From Chaetoceros tenuissimus (Eukaryota; Bacillariophyta; Thalassiosirophyceae; Chaetocerotales; Chaetocerotaceae), in contig BLLK01000023.1 in NCBI GenBank assembly GCA_021927905.1, positions 1,240,001 through 1,304,000 on the forward strand: DNA of 64,000 nucleotides, in the 5' to 3' direction. A model generated the notes under the pieces. It was not told the origin of the DNA, did no database searches, and was given only the letters and a program-made list of their open reading frames with translations. Below are positions 8,991-19,600 of the stretch, in pieces (within the stretch, counting starts at the first letter, position 1; each line of letters opens with the position of its first letter). The position numbers and the translations under genes were made by a program.

Positions 8991-11070
8991 TTATTTCATT
9001 CGTAACTTCATCTTGTCATGTTGGCTCTTTACTTTTTTTAGTAAATCTGCCTCAATTTCGAATTTATTGCACATTTGATCTCCTAGGTTCAAAGGTTCGA
9101 AACAAATATAAAGTGTAATAAATCTATCAACAGATAATTCCTTACTAATCTCTTTCAGCTCATCTTCCGTCAATGCAGTCTCTGTATGCACAAGGTTTTC
9201 TAAACTACTCATCATTGCATCCAACTCGCCTTTTACCAAGGACTTGATATCAAATTCAGAAATCACATCGTCATAGCTTGTTCGAATCTTCTCCTCAAGT
9301 TTAGAAGATATAGTTTCGTTGCCAAACAGCAGATGCTTTCCTCCACATGCCAATTTTGCCAAATTCTCATAAAATACATCCATTGATGAAGGGTCGTTTT
9401 CGTTGTGTTTGTCGCAAGCGTATGTGCAAAGGTAATAATCAATCGATTCACACGGGTGTAGGAAACATTCTTTCTCTATGCCATTGACTTTGATGGGCTT
9501 AGTGTATACTCTATCTTTATACAATGCCCTTCCGACACGCTTCTTCCTTCTTTGGAATGAAGACCATTTGAGACACAAACTTTCGCAGCATTCCTTATGT
9601 TTCCCTTCTCTCCAATGTTTCACTTGACATTCTCGAGAGCAGTAAGTAGCACATTTGCAGCTTCCACAGATTGGTGGATTACCCCATAACCATATCCCTA
9701 ATTTTTTACATTCCCAGCAAGTATTCATTTCTCGATAGAGAGTCAAAAGTGAAACTAATAGCTTTTCCAATTCGTCTTTTGCTTCTTGTGTCCTAGTGGA
9801 TGGATGAGAGAAAAATTTACGGAACAACTTTCCATCCTGGTATTCTGACATATCTAAATCTTTCGCAAATTTCAACATCATATCTTCATCACTCACAAAT
9901 TTCAACATCATATTTTCGAAAATACTGCGAAATTCTGATACAGGCATTTCATAGAAGCGGCATTCATCAAAGCAGGCTTTTCTTGATTCTTTCCATTTCT
10001 CAGCAACTTCTTGGAAAGATTCGTAGATATTAATAGGAGGATCAAAACACACCTTTCGCTTCTCTATTCCCATTTCTACCATTTCTCGTCCAAATGCATC
10101 TTCATCTTCTTCGCTCCCGAAATTTACTTCTTCAATCAATATTTCTGTGCCTTTTGAAAGTTGGAAAAATTTTAGTCCTAAGTCTAAATCATTTATAAAT
10201 TTCTCTCTCAAGCCCATTATCAGCTCTATGGAAAAATCCTCACTGATCACCATCTTGGCCGTATGAGGTGCCATCTTTTCAAAATTCTTTGGAGTTAGGT
10301 CAGCCTTGTCGCTTAGAGACCACATCGTAAAATCTTCCAATATTTCGTCAAGCATTTGATTTATCCCAAGAGGATCTGATTCATCCATGATCTGCTGCAA
10401 TAATGTTTCTTGTGGAGCTTCAATAATGAAAAAGATTTTGAATGAGCTCTAAAATTGCATAGCTAGTTTCACCAACTAACATGTATCTTACCATGGTCCT
10501 TAGGACTTGCCACAGCTTTGACTTTGACCACTTCTTTTTCCTTTAGGTTTCCTGGGGGCACATCGCTATCATAGTCTGAATCATTGTCAGAGTCATCCGA
10601 TGGCGGGGTGTATTTTTCCATTTCACGCTCATATCTCTCGCGATCCTTGGCAGCCATGTCGTCGTACTGTGCTCTTTCATAATCAGTGAGTGCCTTGAAT
10701 TTCTCTGCAATTTTCTTTTGCTTTTCGCCAAAGCTCAAGAAGTCTGGAAATTCTTGTTCGACTACAGGGCGCATAGCAGACGCGTAATAGAGGTATGCAG
10801 AGCATGCTCTTTTTGGTGCGTTTGGGTCCTTCTTTTTTCTTCTTGGCATAACCCTAACCCTAACTGAGTGTTTTATATCATGAAAGATATTGAATAAGCA
10901 TCGAGTTACATGTTCAAAGGTATTGTAAGTTTCGTAGTATACATTTTCTTACCATCCTCAGCACTTGCTCCTTGTTGAGATACGTCTTCCACTCGTCCTC
11001 CTGCGCCTGCTTTCTTTTGGTGGCTTCTTCGTTCCTGTTTGCCAGTACGGCGTTTGCTCTTTTTACCCAT
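8991..11070 (-). CDS. HMG-box/MYND fusion protein (three exons)
   Basis: Exon 1 is 11070-10953 (MGKKSKRRTGKQERRS...QQGASAED, phase 1, donor GTAAG). Exon 2 is 10863-10492 (acceptor CACTCAG, donor GTAAG). Exon 3 is 10417-8991 (acceptor TTGAAG). All junctions are phase 1, giving an open frame of 638 residues. Exon 2 encodes VRVRVMPRRKKKDPNAPKR and a complete HMG-box (AYLYYASAMRPVV ... ALTDYERAQYDDMAAKDR) with an acidic tail. Exon 3 encodes the family body, with a MYND finger at about residues 397-441 (CWEC, CGSCKCATYCSRECQ, HWREGKHKECC). In the sister copy at 5.9-7.5 kb the equivalents of exons 1 and 3 are joined by one intron, so exon 2 is an insertion. HMG-boxes bend DNA, so the fusion would tie MYND to chromatin. 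If exon 2 is instead a separate HMG gene, its frame runs from ATG 10849 to 10469. A short in-frame duplication (MMLKF twice) sits in exon 3. Confidence 0.65.
10848..10863. repeat. Short interstitial telomere-type repeat at HMG-exon edge
   Basis: AACCCTAACCCTAA on the plus strand, i.e. (TTAGGG)2 on the coding strand, directly after the exon-2 acceptor and directly before the HMG ATG. It would be read as VRVRV. The same two-unit repeat marks all three module junctions of the YrdC/EF-hand locus at 54.6, 56.2 and 57.8 kb. Confidence 0.85.
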
Positions 11071-11939
11071 AGCTTCTATTATTCTCCTAATTCTTGTAAT
11101 ACTAGCTTATTATTATTTTGTAACATGCAGTATGAAATAGATTTTATGTGATTTTGCTTGTTCTGTCTGTCTGTGCGGCCTTTTATCCAATGCCTTTACA
11201 AATGACGTCAAATCCACGTCATAATAGGGTATCCTTACCTCCATCTAATGATACCAAAGCCAACGAAATAATTTCAAATGTGCCATTGTTGAAGTATAGA
11301 TGGATGTTGTTGTTTTGATGTTCCTACCACATAAATATATTTATAATATTTTATTTTTTTTCTTTCAAATGAGTAGAGCTGGCATGTACAGTAAAAATCA
11401 CAATTAAAAAAGTGCCTAAGATTCTGATAAAACTGTTCTGAAATACCAACCTGACATAGATTGAGTCGGAAGAATCTTTTTGGACAGGTGCGCGATGTTG
11501 ATTGTAAAGTAACTTATCAGTGGGGGGGCGTAACCGGTGGGAAACCATTATTTTTCACCCCTGGTTTCCACGCGCTGAAACGTCACATTAATTTGGAAAT
11601 GAATGAATCCCACCAATTGACGGTTTCTTTGACACTACGAGAAAAATGCAGATACTTAGTAACTTTTGACAGAGAAAAGGATTTGGGGGGTGCTGAGCAA
11701 CCACGTAGCAACCAACGAGAAACCAAATAGGACAATTCCTGCGTCAAAATATACGTATTTAGCACCTTACATTACACATTTAGCCCTTTTTTGTCACATA
11801 TTCTTCGCTAACTAAGGAGAATATTTGATACATTCGCCACATCGCAACTCATATCACAAACGAACACTAGAAAACAAACAACTACAGCACATCATATACA
11901 GACCATACAGACATTCATATATTTAAATATACTTCAAAC
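11071..11939. other. Spacer: divergent promoter, orphan LRR leader, left flank of the tyrosine-recombinase element
   Basis: Besides the promoter above, 11458-11506 is an orphan LRR leader (GAGTCGGAAGAATC ... GCGCGATGT) with no LRR gene following it for 10.8 kb. From about 11515 the sequence changes character (G-run, GTAACCGGTGGGAAACCA, then the inverse word TGGTTTCC), which I take as the left border region of the inserted element. No open frame here is convincing. Confidence 0.55.
11181..11240 (-). promoter_or_regulatory. CCAAT / TGACGTCA promoter of the MYND-type pair, copy A
   Basis: ATCCAATG (11185-11192), TGACGTCA (11203-11210), CACGTCA (11215-11221), then AATAGGGTATCCTTACC. The same order occurs at 23.73-23.79 kb and, partly, at 25.67-25.70 kb. 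In all three cases it lies 110-180 bp upstream of an MGKKSKRR-type exon on the minus strand. TGACGTCA is the classical bZIP (CREB/ATF, aureochrome-like) site. Confidence 0.6.
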
Positions 11940-14579
11940 ATGTAAGTGATGTATATATTGATGATATAGTGTTTGCGGAAAGCCACTCTCTGCTCTGTAA
12001 ATAGAGTTATGTATCGTAGGAGTATTATCGCTTCGAACGACATATGTTTGCTAATTTCTGAGTAATTCGTCACTAATTATCCGCTAATTAGTGTGACTGA
12101 CAAATTATTCAGTAATTACTCGCTTTAGATTTCACGTAGTAATTCTTCAATAATTACTGTACAAAATAATTTGTGACTTATTACTGAACAATTCCTCAAT
12201 AATTACTCGCGATTTCTAATAACGATTTGACAATTAATTTATCATAAATATAGGTCTGCAAACAACTTAGCTGATGGAGACAACCAAGATCTCAATGATT
12301 TACTTAGAGAGCTAGAGACTGCTGCTGAAACTACAGTAAATGAAGCCTCCCCTTCCTTTGCGAGTGAGCTTGAGAATGACACTGAGGACATTGCTTGTAT
12401 TCAAGAAGGTGATAAGGGTGTGAGCATGACAAAGAAGCTTGGTACTGTGAATACTCATTTTCGTTACTTTGCAAGGCGCTTTCTAAACAAGAACTACAGT
12501 GGTGTGGAAAACCTTAAGAAGGAAGAAGTCACTTCCAAACTTGTAGGCAAGTTTGCAAACTATCTTGTGAGGTTTGCCACTAAAAATCTGAAGCCAAATG
12601 GAGAGCCACTCATGTGGAACACACTTTCCCAGTACTTCTCTGTTTTCAAGGTATACTTCCACGATAGATTCCAACCACCTCCAGTTGCTGTTACAGATGA
12701 GTCCACAAAGAGAGTTGTCCAGCATATGAGGAGAGTCAAGATCAAACTAGTTCGTGCTGCTGGAACAAGCTGGGTAAATGAAAAGGAAAAGGCGAGCATT
12801 GAAGATATCATTGCTTTTGCGATGGTCTGTTATTGGGAAGGAGATCTAACTTCAGCTGAGCTTCTACATCTTCAGAGAGCATGCTTCTTCAATGGAGGTA
12901 GAGGTAGTGAGGTTGCATACCTTGACTGGGACCATGCCTACATGACTGATATTACTGTACGCCAGTGTAATGTTACCTTCAAGACACTAGGAACTAATGT
13001 ACTTCGTCTAAAGACAGCACGCCTTAGCAATAGATGTGATGAGCTCCAGCACTTCGTGCACCGAGAGTCATTCTTAAAGGATTACTGCTTTGCAATGTTT
13101 CACCATCTTGTTCTTCAGAATCCAACTATTGATGAAGATAATGCAAAGCATATGTTCCCTCACTGGAAGGGCCTTGTAACTGATAAAGAGAAGCAAGTTG
13201 ATTCTAAAGTATCTGCAGTGTTCACAAAGCTATGGTCACAGATCCATCAGCTTGCGCAGAAGTATGGTGACCATATGCCTTCTGATCCAGACTCTATCCC
13301 ATTGGCAAACATGAACGAATCCATGACCCTACCTGCTCCATCTCTTGATGAAGTTCCTCCAACTGTTGTTAATCATGCAAAAGTAGACAAGTTTGTGGAA
13401 GCATTGCTTGGCTCTCATGGATCCATTTCCTACCATGTACGCCGCCATATTGTTGCTGTTGGGATGTGCTTCTACCAAGACTATGTTGAATTCATGCAAA
13501 AGGAGCCAAGTTCTAAGTATGCCACTTATGAAAGCCTTGTCAGTAAAGCTCCATTTGCTCACTATGTTGAAAGTGCTCGTGAACAAGTTGGTATGTCTCA
13601 AGAGGAAATGCTCAATCTCTGTAAGTCCTTGAAGCATCAGTTCTTGTGGAAGAATGCCTTTGCAATTCCTGAGTTCCTTGCAAAGATGGGAACAGTAGAT
13701 TATCCAATCGAGAAATTCCACCAGTATATTCCATTCAACAAGTGGATCTCTATGTCAGACAAGAGATCACATTTCCTCATGGCTCAGGTACATAAGTTGC
13801 AGGATGCAGTGTTGGCTATTGGAGAAGTGTCTGCCACTAACAGTGACTTACTTGCAAGCACCGCTGAAAAGGTTCAGAACTTGGAGAATAAGTTGGCCTC
13901 TCTTTCATTTGATATGAAAAAAACTTTTACTTTGGTTGAGGCAATGGCAACTAATACTCTTGGTGTTGACAAAGTTACTGAGCTTTTGGGTGCTTTAACT
14001 CTGGAAGAATCTTCAGAGAGTGCAAATGTTATTGGTAGACCAAACGCTGGAAGTCGTAACCCAGTAGCTACTATTCTAGGTGGAGCAGTAGCTATTGAGC
14101 CTAGAATGGTAATCACTGATACTCAAATGTCCTATGAAGCTATCAATGATCATGTTGATAAAATTGGCGGTGACCTTGAGCAGATGTTTCTCTATTTACT
14201 AGAGCATCGTTTTGAGCAAGCATATAATAGTTGCCCTGCTCATAAGAAGAAAAAGTTGAAGGCGCCAATGACTCGTCGCAGATTTGCATTGAAAATCTTC
14301 CGCCAATTTGCAGCAAAGGAATTGGGTATCTCTGCAAAAGATCCCATTTTGAACGAGAAAGGTATTCATCTATCAGATGAAGAGGCAAAGGCTTGGAAGA
14401 GAGAGACAAGTGCAGCATTGAAGAAAGCTTATAATGCGGTGGTCAAGCATCTTGTAGAGAACAAGAAAATGAAGGAATCTGCAAAGTTGTCTGTAAGTAG
14501 TATCTACAACGCAAAGGGTGCATTCAAGGAGGAAGAGGAGGCAAAAGAGGAAGAGGAGGCAAAAGAGGAAGAAGATTGA
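11940..14579 (+). CDS. Crypton-like tyrosine recombinase (split start codon)
   Basis: The start codon is interrupted: AT at 11940-11941, intron 11942-12253 (donor GTAAGT, acceptor ATATAG), then G at 12254. This gives MSANNLADGDNQDLNDLL... and 775 residues. About 60-140 resemble the helical core-binding domain of tyrosine recombinases. The catalytic domain has CFFNGGRGSEVAYLDWD with the first Arg at about 217 (the R-x-S-E type box) and a candidate H-x-x-R-H at 395-399 (SYHVRRHIVAVG). I cannot place the nucleophilic Tyr with certainty; Y408 in FYQDY is one option. The C-terminus has a coiled stretch and a KEEEEAKEEE tail. Such enzymes cut and rejoin DNA through a phosphotyrosine bond. There is no reverse transcriptase nearby, which favours a Crypton-type DNA transposon over DIRS or Ngaro. 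Confidence 0.65.
11942..12253 (+). repeat. 5' intron rich in TAATTACT-type repeats (intron A)
   Basis: Between about 12055 and 12220 the intron is packed with degenerate copies of a partly palindromic word (AGTAATTACT, AATAATTACTG, TAATTAGT). The same words fill the 5' intron of the facing gene (15496-15784) and are not dense elsewhere in the window. The intron splits the ATG of the recombinase gene. Confidence 0.75.
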
Positions 14580-14629
14580 ATTATAAATTGAGTTACTTAA
14601 ATATATATAAGAATTATTAAATTATGGTT

Positions 14630-15848
14630 TTACACAGTTTCATTTCCTGCCGCCACTTCAGCATTGGTTGGAGGATCAGTCAGGCGGGTGGGTTTGCACA
14701 GGATTGGATTTCCAGCATTGATGAATTTACTTACAAACCATTGCTCATGTTCCTTCTTGCGCTTTTGGTGAGTGTGATTAGCAAGGAATGGCAGATACTT
14801 TTTGGATTGTTCAACTGTCATGTGGTGTGTGTACAGCAAATGCGCTAGCAATTTGCCTCTGGTTTGGCCATGAAGAGAGTGCTGCTGATAGTTAAAAGTA
14901 CCTGAGCCTAATTCAAAGGAGCCTGGGTTGATACCTGTGATAGGGTTGGATTGCATATCTGTCATTTCACCGATGATGGCTGAAAAGAAGAAGTGGCAGC
15001 AGTCAGCATTATCGCAAGGAACATCATTATTACTTGTGTAGCCATGTACAAGATGTGGTGCTAGGAAACAAGTTGGACCAGAATTGCATGGACACGCAAT
15101 TGAATCCGAAAACTTTCTTGGAATATTGAATGTCTTCCTAGAAGTCTTCATTAGGCCAAGATCAGCTGTTGTAAAAAGCTTATCTACAAGTGGAATATCT
15201 TCTGGTGCTAATTCGTAGATCTTTGGTGGAACTATGTTGGTGTATTCTGGTCTGTTTGCAGGGGTCTCTGCTTGGTCCTCATCCTCGTCTTCTTGTTCAC
15301 TATCCATATTGATACCTTCTCCAGTGGTCACAATATTATTAGAGCCAACCTTTCCTTCTAATGCAATAAGTCTACTGTCCAGAAGAACTTGGTTATCAAG
15401 TACATTTTTTAAGTTACCATTCATGGTACGAATGGCATCGTAGACAGCATTCATCGACACCTTTTTGGAGGCCCCGCGGGGGGTAACGCCAATTTCTATT
15501 AAATAAATGAAGTGAAGTTAGAAAATTTCGGGTCATAAAATGAAGTAATTATTACATAATTACTGAGTAATTACTGATGAATTATTGCCCTTGATGACCA
15601 CGGAATAATTAACCAGAAATTACTGGAAAATTACTCAGTAATTACTGTACCTTATTAGGACGCAGTAATTAGCCAATAATTATTGATGGTACTCTACAAC
15701 GAATAATTACTGAATAATAATGCAATAATTACGGATGAATTATTCAGTATTTATTGAATAATTTGCAAACAATATAAAACATACCCGAAATTTCTTCAAA
15801 GTCTCTTTTGAGGCTTCCATCGACTACTGCATCTTCATCACTACTCAT
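14630..15848 (-). CDS. Second protein of the tyrosine-recombinase element, unknown function
   Basis: Exon 1 is 15848-15785 (MSSDEDAVVDGSLKRDFEEIS), the intron is 15496-15784 (donor GTATGT, acceptor AATAG), and exon 2 is 15495-14630. Splicing gives S-E-I-G-V-T and one frame of 309 residues. A predicted helical N-terminus and an acidic stretch (EQEDEDEDQAE, about residue 90) precede a Cys/His-rich part: CPCNSGPTC at about 156-164 and CDNADCCHFF at about 182-190, then several His-rich turns. It may be a zinc-binding DNA or protein-interaction module. I recognise no named family. It converges on the recombinase gene with 50 bp between stops, and both genes have a similar 5' intron, so they belong to one element. 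Confidence 0.6.
15496..15784 (-). repeat. 5' intron rich in TAATTACT-type repeats (intron B)
   Basis: From about 15540 to 15765 there are roughly fifteen degenerate copies of AGTAATTACT/AATAATTACTG in both orientations, with spacings of 10-25 bp. It is the counterpart of intron A on the other arm of the element, so the two clusters lie symmetrically outside the coding exons. Confidence 0.75.
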
Positions 15849-16624
15849 AGTTTTGTTGCTAGTCAAGGTACGTAGTAAAATTCAAAAAAGTATGTAACGA
15901 TACAATCACACTTCTCACTATTTGTATTTGTTGGTATAGGACTGATGCTTTGAGTTGTGCAACTGGGTTCCTATGTACGGAATGAGTTGGGGAGGTCCGG
16001 GCGGGTGGTGGTGGTGGTGGTGACTAGCTAGTTGGTTCTTGATGTGTTGTTGGCTTTTTGGCTGTTTGCGAGCGTGCCGCGATGAGTTCCTCAAAATGGC
16101 CTTGTGTTGGGGTGGGATTTTTGGTTGCTTTGGTTTCTCCCCCCTCCGGGTGGTTTCCCAAAAGTTTCGCACGCTCGGTAGAAAGAAAGAACTCTAGTCT
16201 TTCCATCTTCTTTTATTTCAACATCGCTTACAAGCTGGTTTCACGGATCGAGTAGATATCGTAGAAAATAACCCGGATATAGTATGTTTGTACGTAGACA
16301 GCTAAAAAGCAGTAAAAATGTCACATATTTGATGCATTCTCAGCCAGTGAAACAACATCACATCACGAACACAAAACATCATCAACAAAATGAAGGAAGC
16401 AAGCGTTTCTTCTTCTTTTCAGTTGTATTGACTGCGGTCAGTATGTGATGGGTGCCCCTCATGCCTGAATCTTTTCGGTGACATAGGGGTTCAGCTAGGC
16501 TTGTGGATGGGTTGGTGGCTTCGGCGCATCAATTCCAAACGAACGGCCCGTCCTATACAACTCCCTCCTCAACACAACAATTTTCCTCAATTGATCGCGC
16601 ACCTTTATAGAATTATCACTACAT
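15849..16624. other. Spacer between the two transposons
   Basis: No gene is supported. A (GGT)n stretch near 16005-16021 gives a spurious His run on the minus strand. TGGTTTCCCA at 16151-16160 is the reverse complement of TGGGAAACCA at 11538-11547, a weak hint of subterminal inverted motifs of the recombinase element. AAGAAAGAACTCTAG at 16184 resembles the second half of the LRR leader (AAGAAAAGAACTCTAC), which would fit the right border of an insertion into that leader. Confidence 0.35.
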
Positions 16625-19600
16625 TTACTTCTGACTCTCTTCTTTGATGCAAACTGTTGCCTTACAGAAACCAGTATCAAAGTCTAATGCAGCACGATGT
16701 GACCGAACCCTTTCCTTTAGTTGCTCAATTTTTGAAGCGCTTGCAGCTTGTGGCTTCAATGCATCAAGTTCAAACTCCTTTATTCCACCATCAAGATTAT
16801 CATCACTAATTGAAAGAATAAAATAGGCAACAATATACTCATGCGCACGCCGTGAATTCATCCTAATTCTTTCCATTGTTAGGTAAGTTCTGGAAAGACA
16901 CTCCTCTACTGTTTCACGAAATTTCTTGAAAGAATCCCGATCAATCATCTTACTTCTTCTATATTTCATTTTAGAATTTCCCCAACTATATTCGATACCT
17001 TCACCTGCAATTTCACAATGATATTTTGGTGAGTGTATACACTGACCCCCAAGATCTTTAATATTCTTTTGAAGCATGCTCTCTTCTTCAATGAAATCTG
17101 AGCATGAAGCAAGTAACTCGTTCAAACTTGTCTCTCGTATCACATTTCCATTTTCATCTTTCTTACCTTTGTCCGAAAATTCTTCCACACAGTATTTTTC
17201 TAGGTTTAATAAGCCACGTTCAAAAGCAATCTGGAGCTTCCCCTTTGCTTTTCCAACCCAGCCTTCAGTTACTTGTGTCTCAACTGTTTTCTTGATTGGA
17301 ATGTCATATTTCGTAGCGAAACTAATCAAGTCTGCTTTCTTCATTCTATTGCGTGGGATAAAATGCCCATCATTTGTTAGATCTTTCAGCAGCTCCTTGA
17401 TACTTTTGTCAACTTCCTTTGAATTTGACACACATGGTTTCTGTAGTTTCCATTCAACATCATTTTCTCTACACAATTTTCGGACATACATGGTTGGTAT
17501 AATGTTATTGCGCTTCCAAATGCAATTATTGAGCCGATCAATGTGTACCATTCTATTCTGAAATTTGACAGTTTCATGCAGTGGAATATTATCAATCAAA
17601 TGTTTTACAAGAGCTTGAAGAGTGTTGTTAGATGGCCTTTGCTGCTGAAAAGCGTGTGGATCAATATGACGGTCTTCACATAAGCTTCGTATTTCATTTG
17701 CAGATAGCTTTTTATCCTTCCCATACAACATGCGGTTTTGGTGGTCAATACGAAACTCACAATTAGCAATTCTTATAGTGTCAAGATTTATAAATAAACC
17801 TTTTTCAAATAATCTTTGTAATAGAACGTTTTTTGGTATTGGCACGAATTTTGAATCATGCAAGTCACCATTCTCGAGTGTTTCCCTCTCCAAAGGTGAC
17901 ATGAAAAATGGACCAGACGATGACTCGCAAAAGGTAAAAGATTGAGTATCACCAACCTTGAACTTTGGATTATAAGTTCCCAAACATCCTTTTGTTAGTA
18001 AAGAATCATGAATCAAACGCTGTTTTCCACCAAACTCTTTGTTCATTGCATGAATGTTTAGCGCATCTGGACATTCTCGATCATGTCCACAGGAGTGATC
18101 AACTAAGAAATGAAACTTGTATGCACTTCCAAAGAGGGTATTTAGGACATCAAAGCAATCTTCAATTTGAATTATTAGATGATCGTAGCTCCAATAGCCT
18201 TCTTTTGACACTCCAAATTCAAACGCACAAACAAACGGGTTATCACCCTTTTTGAATTCGGGTTTATTACTCCTTCCTTTATTCACAGCTTTTGCAGATT
18301 CGCTATTCCTGTAGTGCTTTCCTCTACGAAACTTATGGTTGATTTCTTCAATTTCCTCATCAGTTAATTCCCGGAACCCAAAGCCAAACTCTCTTGATTG
18401 TAGTGCTGAGTACATTATACCTGCGCCTTCACTCTTTTGACAAACTGGTTGTGCGCCATCGCAGTCATTCCAGCATTTTGAAGAGTATGCATTCATGTTG
18501 AATATGGCTTCATCATGACCAAATTGGATTATTGTTTTCTTGTTGCCTTTTCTTACACTCAAATTTCCACCCATCGTTGAAGGTCCAAACTGCTCTTGAA
18601 ATTTCCTATTACTGTCAACATGGAACTCATATTTTGTTTCTCTGGAAACTGGATCTTCGTATTTAAACCCTGTAGCAAGCATATCTTTATCAAATTTGTC
18701 ACCACAAATAGCTACAATTTCATCTTCAGACAGTTGAATCCAACGGTGCATTTGTAATTCATCCCGCAAATAGTTCCGAACAAATCTCCATCTTGCTTCA
18801 ACTACATCTTCCCTCTCGTGTCCATCAACGTAGTAGTTTTTTCTTCTATCGCAATATCTCATTCCTAATGCAATCATCCATCTATAAGCGGTTGAATGAG
18901 AAAAATTTTTGAGATTGTAATGTTTGAACAGATCTTCTATAGTAATCTGTATTTGAACTTCTTCATCTTCGTTCCCTTCCCAACATGGATCCACAAAATT
19001 ATCAGCGACAGATGGGAAAATATTTTCCATAATGTATGTATGAACATGCTCCACGCTGATTCCATCAATATTAGTTTTAACAAAGTTTCTAATAGCAATT
19101 GCTTTATCAACATTGTCAATCAAGAAACGTGGCATAGATGGAATTTTTGATGGTACCTGCCGAACAAGAATAACACCATGGGTTCGGAACTCTGCATGCC
19201 AACGTCTGACCACTTCTGCATTTGTTGGATATCTTGGATTTCCAAACTTACTACACCATTTTACAACTTCAGCACAACAGTATTCAAAGTTTTGTCCTTT
19301 TTCTCCTTTACCAAGATTCTCGAGAGCAAGTTCAGTCACTTTTTCAATACATGCCATCTTCACGTTGAGTCGCTCAAATGAGAAATGTGAAAGATCTTTA
19401 GGATCTGGTTTCCCCTCAACAAGTGCACTCCAACTATTCCCAAAGTCGTGCCTATTTCTAAACATTTCTAACCTTTGTTTCAATAAATCATAAATTGAGT
19501 CATCTGGATCTGCGTCAGGAAACTGGATCTTCGTATTTAAACCCTGTAGCAAGCATATCTTTATCAAATTTGTCACCACAAATAGCTACAATTTCATCTT

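Noticed and set aside
10469-10849. Independent 126-residue HMG-box gene as the primary annotation
   Set aside because: Its end (KIHVSW) lies beyond a good GTAAG donor, and its upstream AG fits an exon join in frame on both sides. Kept as the alternative, not the main call.
10848-10863. Reading the TTAGGG pair as a plant-type telo-box promoter element only
   Set aside because: The same pair occurs inside coding exons at three junctions of another gene, where a promoter role makes no sense. It cannot be excluded for this site alone.
12420-14579. Recombinase starting at 12420
   Set aside because: That start is GTG. A split ATG with a clean intron adds 56 residues in the same frame.
11538-16160. 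TGGGAAACCA / TGGTTTCCCA as terminal inverted repeats of the recombinase element
   Set aside because: Only 10 bp match, and the neighbouring G-runs are in different order on the two sides. Cryptons normally lack terminal inverted repeats.
15918-16206. Small minus-strand frames with a His run near 15918-16206
   Set aside because: They are driven by a (GGT)n stretch and show no family motif, splice logic or conserved start.
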